A stretch of DNA of 64,000 bases, from assembly GCF_026262505.1 (NCBI RefSeq), contig NC_067207.1:26380082-26444081 (forward strand). Direction: 5' to 3'. Positions 58,661-64,000 of the stretch are shown here, piece by piece; position 1 is the stretch's first letter; every line of letters starts with the position of its first letter. Position numbers and translations under genes: made by a program. This DNA is from Trichomonas vaginalis G3. Taxonomy: Eukaryota; Parabasalia; Trichomonadida; Trichomonadidae. The notes beneath the pieces were generated by a model. The model was not told where the DNA came from. It ran no database searches and worked only from the letters and a program-made list of their open reading frames with translations.

Positions 58661-58675
58661 ATATATTTTGAATAT
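58661..58675 (+). repeat. Right 15-bp target-site duplication
   Basis: ATATATTTTGAATAT, identical to 57,055-57,069. It directly follows GGATCT, the last bases of the hairpin-array element copy 2. Confidence 0.85.
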
Positions 58676-58736
58676 GTTTTCATTCAAAAAAAAGCGTTCA
58701 ATCGAAAGTGGAATATGTGAAACAAATTTTGATTCC

Positions 58737-58769
<33 letters not shown>

Positions 58770-58772
58770 TAG

Positions 58773-58880
58773 TGGGGCTTCCAGGCACTTCGTGCCTTCT
58801 AGCCCTGAGGATGATTGGTATAATGAAGTTTTTTTTTCTTTTGGGGTGACCTTCCAGGCACTTCGTGCCTTCTAGCCCAC
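58773..58880 (+). repeat. GGCACTTCGTGCC hairpins of the Maverick end
   Basis: 58,773-58,806 folds as GGGGCT/AGCCCT enclosing GGCACTTCGTGCC. A second copy of the inner part with flanks (CTTCCAGGCACTTCGTGCC) lies at 58,850-58,878. Element B has one copy. The inner CTTCG loop with GGCA/TGCC arms forms a compact stem-loop close to the element end. Confidence 0.7.
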
Positions 58881-58941
58881 ATAAATGAAGTTTTTATTCG
58901 GAGGTCTTCCAGGAGCTTTTCACAAATTATATATGTTTTCA

Positions 58942-59116
58942 TGTTTTGTCAAGACTTCTTCGTAAATGTTTTGTCAAGACTTCTTCGTAAATGTTTTGTC
59001 AAGACTTCTTCGTAAATGTTTTGTCAAGACTTCTTCGTAAATGTTTTGTCAAGACTTCTTCGTAAATGTTTTGTCAAGACTTCTTCGTAAATGTTTTGTC
59101 AAGACTTCTTCGTAAA
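58942..59116 (+). repeat. 25-bp tandem repeat, seven units
   Basis: TGTTTTGTCAAGACTTCTTC plus GTAAA begins at 58,942, 58,967, 58,992, 59,017, 59,042, 59,067 and 59,092, an exact 25-bp period with essentially identical units. The matching place in element B (38,482) has one unit. A further AAGACTTCTTCGT word lies past the pyrimidine-rich stretch in both elements. A subterminal minisatellite of the Maverick end. Confidence 0.9.
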
Positions 59117-59332
59117 ATCAGACAAAAATAATGTTTAGGGTAGAAGGTTAGATATAACCTCTTTTCTAACCTCTTTTCTACCCTCTTGAATTTTCAAGAC
59201 TTCTTCGTCATAGGCACGGAGATAGGACGGTTATTTTACAAAACTGACAACACTTTGACGAGTAGTTTTTTGAGCTGAACAAAAAGTGTCATATAAACAT
59301 CTGTCAAAAACCGCTTTTTAACTTCACTTAAA

Positions 59333-60895
59333 ATGCCACGTAAGCTACGTAAGAATATACGTAAGAGGAAGGGAGCATTGAAACATCCAATAGTAAAACT
59401 GACACCACAACAACAGTTGCAACAACAAATTATGAATGACCCCACTATGCTGCAACAAATGTCAAGCAACCCTATGCTTTTAAACCGAGTTATTGGTGCA
59501 CAGAGTGGAGGTTTAAGAGCGGCACTTTTAGCGAAAATGGCAGGCTATGGTGGAGCTGCAGACGGAACAGCCTATAACCCTCAAAGTCAAATGAATTTGA
59601 GTTCACTCAAAAATCAAATAACAGATGTCAAAAAGTCAAACATAGACATACAGAAGCAAATAAGTGAAAACGAAAAGAAACTAGAATATGACAGACACAC
59701 AAAGAAACTCAATGAGTTAAACGTAGAGAAAAAGAAGAAAGAAGAACAACTGAAAGAACTAAGTACAGAGGAATATGCGAAAAAAGTGTCAGAAAAAGCA
59801 GCAGAAGTAGCAAAAATGGAACAAGATGTCATAAATTTGAAAAACCATACTACTCAATATAAAGTACTGAAAGATGAAGAGATAAAACAAAAAGCCCTGA
59901 AGACATATATGGATAGCGATGAGTATAAAAAAGAAGTTGAAGCAAATGTAAAGGCAGAAAAACTTTTACAGTTGCAAAACCAAACCGTACAGTATGAAAA
60001 CTTAGCACAAGAAAGTAAAAATAACGACGCGGCTATGCAAAAGGCAATGAAAAGCGCAGAATATATAAAAGCCAACAATGACTGGTTAGATGCCCAAGCC
60101 AACGCTAAAGCAGCCCAACTCATAGGGTCAATAAGGACAAAAATACAAGCGGATGAAGACAGTTCAAATGAAGCTTTAACAAATGCTGACTTTAAGAACG
60201 CCTTCGAAGCTCTTCATAGTAAGGTGAAACAAGTGAACGACTTCTCATCTGGAAAGAAACTGAAGTCTGAAGGTTTCGACAACGAGTTAAGAGAAGTAGC
60301 ACAAAATATGACGAAAATAACAGATGCAGCAACAAGACAGGCAGTTCAAAGTGCCTATGACGCCGTTAGAGCAACTGTTGTGAAAAGTCAAGAAAAAGAG
60401 TTACAACAGACCAAAACAGACCTAGTAAATGCTTTCTTAAGAACGAAAAGTCAGGTAGGACATTACGCTGCAGATGGAACATATGTGCCAGCTGGTGGAA
60501 CTTATATACCACCAAACCCTCCAAGAGAAGCACCTGCACCAGGACTACCTAAAACATTTACATCGTCACATGGACACAGACACAGGCATGCACCAAAACC
60601 AACACAACAACCAACACAACAACCAGCACAACAACCACCTCCACAACCAGCACAACAACCAGCACAGCAACCAACAGTTCAAAACCCAGCACAACAACAA
60701 CCACAAACAGAGCAAGGACATAAAAGAAGTAGAGAAACAGGAAACCAAGAATTCTTAAAAATGCTTAAAGAAGAGTGTGGTTTCCCAGATACTGTTGACT
60801 TTAGTGACAGATATAAAGAAGCTATTGGAAAGTTCAAGGATGGAAATACTGACCGAACCTATTTGCTTTATGGCTCAGCACCAAAACGGATATAA
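59333..60895 (+). CDS. Large coiled-coil protein of element C, 520 residues
   Basis: From ATG 59,333. The N-terminus is very basic (MPRKLRKNIRKRKGALKHPI), then a long coiled coil rich in Lys/Glu/Gln (residues about 90-250). A proline/glutamine tract with HRHRHAPKPTQQ and PAQQ repeats (about 415-470) precedes a short globular end. The basic head resembles packaged DNA-binding or core proteins of adeno-like viruses. The coiled coil suggests a rod or scaffold. I do not recognise the family. Frame looks whole. It overlaps the next gene by 26 bp. Confidence 0.65.
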   Translation: MPRKLRKNIRKRKGALKHPIVKLTPQQQLQQQIMNDPTMLQQMSSNPMLLNRVIGAQSGGLRAALLAKMAGYGGAADGTAYNPQSQMNLSSLKNQITDVKKSNIDIQKQISENEKKLEYDRHTKKLNELNVEKKKKEEQLKELSTEEYAKKVSEKAAEVAKMEQDVINLKNHTTQYKVLKDEEIKQKALKTYMDSDEYKKEVEANVKAEKLLQLQNQTVQYENLAQESKNNDAAMQKAMKSAEYIKANNDWLDAQANAKAAQLIGSIRTKIQADEDSSNEALTNADFKNAFEALHSKVKQVNDFSSGKKLKSEGFDNELREVAQNMTKITDAATRQAVQSAYDAVRATVVKSQEKELQQTKTDLVNAFLRTKSQVGHYAADGTYVPAGGTYIPPNPPREAPAPGLPKTFTSSHGHRHRHAPKPTQQPTQQPAQQPPPQPAQQPAQQPTVQNPAQQQPQTEQGHKRSRETGNQEFLKMLKEECGFPDTVDFSDRYKEAIGKFKDGNTDRTYLLYGSAPKRI

Positions 60896-61190
60896 TCTCA
60901 AACCTGGAAAATACAAGCTCGCTAAGGGATATGATTTAATAGCATATCATCCAAATGACATGGATGAATTTACTCCGAGATATTTGATGTCAGAGCTAAA
61001 TGACAATTCAACTTTCGTCATGAAACGCGTAAAAAATAGAGACGGAACGAAAGAACAAAAGCTTATGAATGCGGATGACGTAGATAGGGAAATTGTTGAA
61101 AACGGTCTCGGAATATATGAAATGCCAGCAGATGAGTACAAGAAACTCCACAGGAAGAAGTTCAGATACAACCAGACATGGAAGAAATAG
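60870..61190 (+). CDS. Element C protein of unknown function, about 106 residues
   Basis: Starts at ATG 60,870 (MAQHQNGYNLKPGKYKLAKG), overlapping the end of the coiled-coil gene. A small globular protein with DDVDREIVENGLGIYEMPAD near the end and a basic tail. A longer in-frame opening upstream lies inside the previous gene and is unlikely. Function unknown. Tight overlaps with both neighbours suggest co-transcription. Confidence 0.5.
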   Translation: MAQHQNGYNLKPGKYKLAKGYDLIAYHPNDMDEFTPRYLMSELNDNSTFVMKRVKNRDGTKEQKLMNADDVDREIVENGLGIYEMPADEYKKLHRKKFRYNQTWKK

Positions 61191-61420
61191 TTCAGCAACA
61201 ACAGCTAGAAGAGCCTGAAGGAAACGAACAAGTCACTCCTTTGGAAACTAACTTCACAGAACTAGATGAAGATTTGGAACAGCCGAAAAATCTTGACCCT
61301 CAACAAGAGCATGAGGTGAATATGGAATCTTTCCAAGAGTCTAAGAAAGATTCGGCTGACATAGTAGAAGAATATCGAAAAATGTTTGCCGACATACAAA
61401 AGACTCCAACATCAGAATGA
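61178..61420 (+). CDS. Acidic element C protein, 80 residues
   Basis: ATG 61,178, overlapping the previous stop. Highly acidic and glutamine-rich (MEEIVQQQQLEEPEGNEQVT), predicted largely disordered with a helical end (DIVEEYRKMFADIQK). Could be a scaffold or regulator. No family recognised. Confidence 0.45.
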   Translation: MEEIVQQQQLEEPEGNEQVTPLETNFTELDEDLEQPKNLDPQQEHEVNMESFQESKKDSADIVEEYRKMFADIQKTPTSE

Positions 61421-61436
61421 AAATATCCAGCATAGA

Positions 61437-61685
61437 ATGGAAGAACTGAAAAAAAATGTACACAAATACAACAACCCTTTTTACTTACGAGCATTTAACG
61501 TTCAATCTTCGGATGAACTCGGTGAAAATAAAAGGTTAAATTTCAAGAAAACATTTAGAAATGAAACATTGTTTAAAGTTCATTCAGAACCTAACCAAGA
61601 TGGAAACAAACCTACTTTTGTTTCTGCAGACGATGGAACTACAATGAGATGGGGTCATAAAGCTAATCCGGATAGGTGGTCATAA
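61437..61685 (+). CDS. Element C protein of unknown function, about 82 residues
   Basis: Starts at ATG 61,437 (MEELKKNVHKYNNPFYLRAF). The middle is basic and beta-prone, and the end reads DDGTTMRWGHKANPDRWS. The open frame extends upstream only through non-ATG codons. Unknown function; same strand and spacing as neighbours. Confidence 0.45.
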   Translation: MEELKKNVHKYNNPFYLRAFNVQSSDELGENKRLNFKKTFRNETLFKVHSEPNQDGNKPTFVSADDGTTMRWGHKANPDRWS

Positions 61686-61720
61686 ACTTACAACCACAAT
61701 TCCAAGAAGTTGTAGACGCA

Positions 61721-62467
61721 ATGGAAGTCAATGGTGAACGAGAATATAGCTGGTATTTTAAGCGCGGCTTTAATGCCATTGAAAGATATGAAACATGCAG
61801 ATATTTTGACCAGTATGAAATGAACATGGCTGATGGAAATATAACACCTGACGTTCTAGAACATTTATCTCAAAGAACTACACAGAACCATAGAGATGGT
61901 ATATTTGGTGAAGAGTTTAGAAAGAAAGTTAGGGAGAAAGAAGGAAGAGAACCTATTGTACATGACCTTGCAAACGAAAGTTTACAAAATGTCATAAAAA
62001 CTTACTTTGCAGACAATGAACCGAGAAGGGATGAATATTTAAGAAAACTCAAATGGACAGTACCAAATGAAATGTTAGTATTGAAAAACATGTTCCTTGA
62101 CAAAATAAAACCAACTACAGAAATAAACGACGCAAGACTGAAAGATTGGGTAAAAGCTTTCCCATTCACAAAAGATATAGTTGGTAACATGGAAAGAAAA
62201 CCAGAATGGCTACAAAAACATATATTTGGAAACGAGCTTATTCCATATGGACAGGCACTGTTTGAAGAGCTTGAACCGGAAACTCAGGAAAGAGTCATGC
62301 AAACAATACGCGAAGACTCAAATACAAACTATGACAAACTCTTTCTAGGATATAGGTTACCTGAGATGGGCGACCAGAGCCAAAAGCGCAAAAAGGACAT
62401 GGGAAATTTGCAACATACTAGAATGAACATAATGCAAAGATGCAACAACTTCAACAGAGGGCAATGA
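61721..62467 (+). CDS. Element C protein of unknown function, about 248 residues
   Basis: First ATG 61,721 (MEVNGEREYSWYFKRGFNAI). Mostly helical, charged, with EEFRKKVREKEGREPIVHDL and ELEPETQERVMQTIREDSNT. No known motif. It is the last gene of the fragment and ends about 50 bp before the junction with ankyrin DNA. It may have been longer in the intact element. Confidence 0.5.
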   Translation: MEVNGEREYSWYFKRGFNAIERYETCRYFDQYEMNMADGNITPDVLEHLSQRTTQNHRDGIFGEEFRKKVREKEGREPIVHDLANESLQNVIKTYFADNEPRRDEYLRKLKWTVPNEMLVLKNMFLDKIKPTTEINDARLKDWVKAFPFTKDIVGNMERKPEWLQKHIFGNELIPYGQALFEELEPETQERVMQTIREDSNTNYDKLFLGYRLPEMGDQSQKRKKDMGNLQHTRMNIMQRCNNFNRGQ

Positions 62468-62524
62468 AGGAAAGAGAGAGAGTTAAAAACTCAGTCAGGA
62501 ATGAATAGTAATAATATGAATACT

Positions 62525-64000
62525 CTAACCATTTGAAACTAAAAAATCAACAACATAAAAATGATTATTTTCAGAGGCATAATGTAATGCAGTCTTGCCT
62601 TCATTATCCTTGATATTGAAATCTGGATGATACTTTGCAATAACTTCAAGATGCTTAAGTTTTCCAGATGTTGCAAAATAATGTGAAACTGTTTTTCCTT
62701 CATCATCATTCTTTGCATTGACATCAGCTCCATGTGAAACTAATTCTGAGAGAACATCTGTTCCTGATAACTTTATTGAGCAATGAAGTGGAGTCCATCC
62801 ATTACCTCGTTTAACATTAACATCTGTGCCATGTGAAATAAGAAGCTTTGTGATTTCTTCATTATGATTATCAATAGAAAGATGAAGAGGCGAATAATTT
62901 GGATTTTTCGCATTTAAATCTGCACCATTATTTATAAGAATCTCAGCAACTTCCTTACTATTGTGTTTTGCTGTGTAATAAAGAGCATCTTTTTCAAATT
63001 GATCTTTTTCATTAACATTTGCTCCATGAGAAACAAGAATTTCTGCTGTCTCTTTGCTGTTGTGTTCTGCTGCAAAATGAAGTGGAGTTTTGCCGGATTT
63101 GTCCTTAGCATTGAGATCAGCTCCGTGTGTAGCAAGGAATTTGGCTGCTTCTTTATAGTTTCTTTGTGCCGCAAGCATAAGAGGAGTCTGTTTGTTCGCA
63201 TCAACAATATTAACATTTGCACCATGTGTAAAGAAAAATTCGGCAATTTCCAAATTATTATTTTCAATTGCACGTTGAAAATGATGATCATGAACTTCGG
63301 CTCCATTTTCAACAAGGAATTTGACTATCTCAAAATTGTTATTCTTAGTTGCAACAATAAGAGGATTTGGTTTATTGATTTGTGCACCATGAGAAAAAAG
63401 TAATTTTGCAATATCAATTAGATTGCATCTCACAGATGTCAAAAATGGAGTTGATCCATAACTATTTGTTTCTAAAATATCTGAACCTTTGGAAATAAGG
63501 TATTTTACAACATCAATATAATTTGATTCGACAGCTAAATGTAATGGAGTGTTTCCATTATTTGTTTTAGTTTGTATTTCAGACTTATTCGTAACAAGTA
63601 ATTCAATAACAGGTAAATTATTATTTTGTGCTGCAAAGTGTATTGGTTGAAAACCATTACAGTTTTTACAATTAACATCTGCCCCATTTTGAATAAGAAT
63701 TTCTGAAAAATTAATGTTTGTGTTTTCTGCGGCGAAATGAAGAGCAGTCATTTTATTAGCATCTGATGAATTAACATCTGCGCCTTTCGAAATCAAGTAT
63801 TCAACAAAAGAAAGAATATGAAAACATGGTGAATAAACAATGCATTTGTTAATATCATTAGTTTGTTCTAAATATGACAAAATAGCTCGAAAATTATTAA
63901 ATTTACAACAAGGATTAAACATCAAAGGAATTTTGTATTCATTAATTAATGATGAATACAAAATATTATCAAAATCATGTGAAATAATGGAATATTCCAT
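62525..64000 (-). pseudogene. DUF3447-type ankyrin gene, inverted partial copy 2
   Basis: From 64,000 back to about 62,527 this is the reverse complement of 53,533 to about 55,033, nearly base for base. The frame is open (EAAKFLATHGADLNAK at the place where copy 1 has two compensating indels) and stops at a TAG created just past the end of homology (VSNG, then stop). The other end lies outside the window. This copy spans the position of the 25-N gap in copy 1 without interruption. It is either a very recent inverted duplication or an assembly artefact built from the same locus. Confidence 0.8.

Larger units (their letters stand above)
58740..62515 (+). mobile_element. Element C: partial Maverick/Polinton
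   Basis: Starts with an A-tract (58,740-58,767) and the terminal region also seen at element B, then five co-oriented genes. It stops near 62,515, where the inverted ankyrin copy starts, so it is only one end of an element. No integrase, PolB, ATPase or capsid protein is visible. The genes differ from those next to the terminal repeat in B, which fits the two pieces representing opposite ends of one Maverick family. The frames that are present look whole, so this piece is younger or better preserved than A and B. Confidence 0.8.

Noticed and set aside
62963-63403. 146-codon plus-strand frame opposite ankyrin copy 2
   Set aside because: Shadow of the ankyrin repeats on the other strand.

Overview
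The window looks like nuclear DNA of a trichomonad (parabasalid protist). The signs are AT-rich, intron-less, closely spaced host genes, DUF3447-type ankyrin proteins, a BspA-like repeat fragment, a glycine-rich surface-protein remnant, a chlamydial Pmp-like beta-helix family, and several Polinton/Maverick virus-like elements, one with an adenine-DNA-methyltransferase gene. Few host genes carry the TCAYW initiator typical of Trichomonas vaginalis just before the start codon, so a related genus such as Tritrichomonas is at least as likely. I cannot name the species from sequence alone.

Layout. 1-13,060: fossil Polinton-like element A (integrase, primase-helicase, phage-like fibre, packaging ATPase, capsid protein), cut by the window edge and broken in many places. 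13,294-37,639: host gene block with a TBC Rab-GAP, SET1/MLL-like histone methyltransferase, Nup50-like Ran-binding protein, ADA2, ankyrin protein, ASH2-like SPRY protein, BET-like bromodomain protein, J-protein, EF-hand protein, karyopherin-like protein, type I membrane protein and PMS1. Two start-less Pmp-like copies lie inside it. 38,347-48,333: fossil Maverick element B (methyltransferase, fibre, PolB, integrase). 48,334-58,675: a nest of repeats holding a third Pmp-like copy split by a 211-bp TA-flanked element, a long inverted repeat, two copies of a 1.59-kb element made largely of strong hairpins, a DUF3447 ankyrin gene with an assembly gap, and a glycine-rich pseudogene. 58,740-62,515: Maverick fragment C, with the same terminal repeat as B. 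62,525-64,000: inverted, nearly identical partial copy of the ankyrin gene.

How the parts fit. Four chromatin genes (SET1-like, ADA2, ASH2-like, BET-like) lie within about 11 kb; SET1 and ASH2 are partners in COMPASS complexes elsewhere. The three virus-like pieces use two replication set-ups: A has a primase plus superfamily-3 helicase and no PolB in view, while B has a protein-primed PolB. A and B both carry a repeat-stalk fibre with a phage baseplate-like head. The least explained object is the 1.59-kb hairpin-array element. It has no convincing gene, short AGATCC ends and, at copy 2, a perfect 15-bp target duplication.

Caveats. Gene names rest on motif recognition by eye. Some frameshifts in host genes are single-base differences and may be assembly errors: one copy of the ankyrin gene differs from its twin by two compensating indels and contains a run of 25 N.
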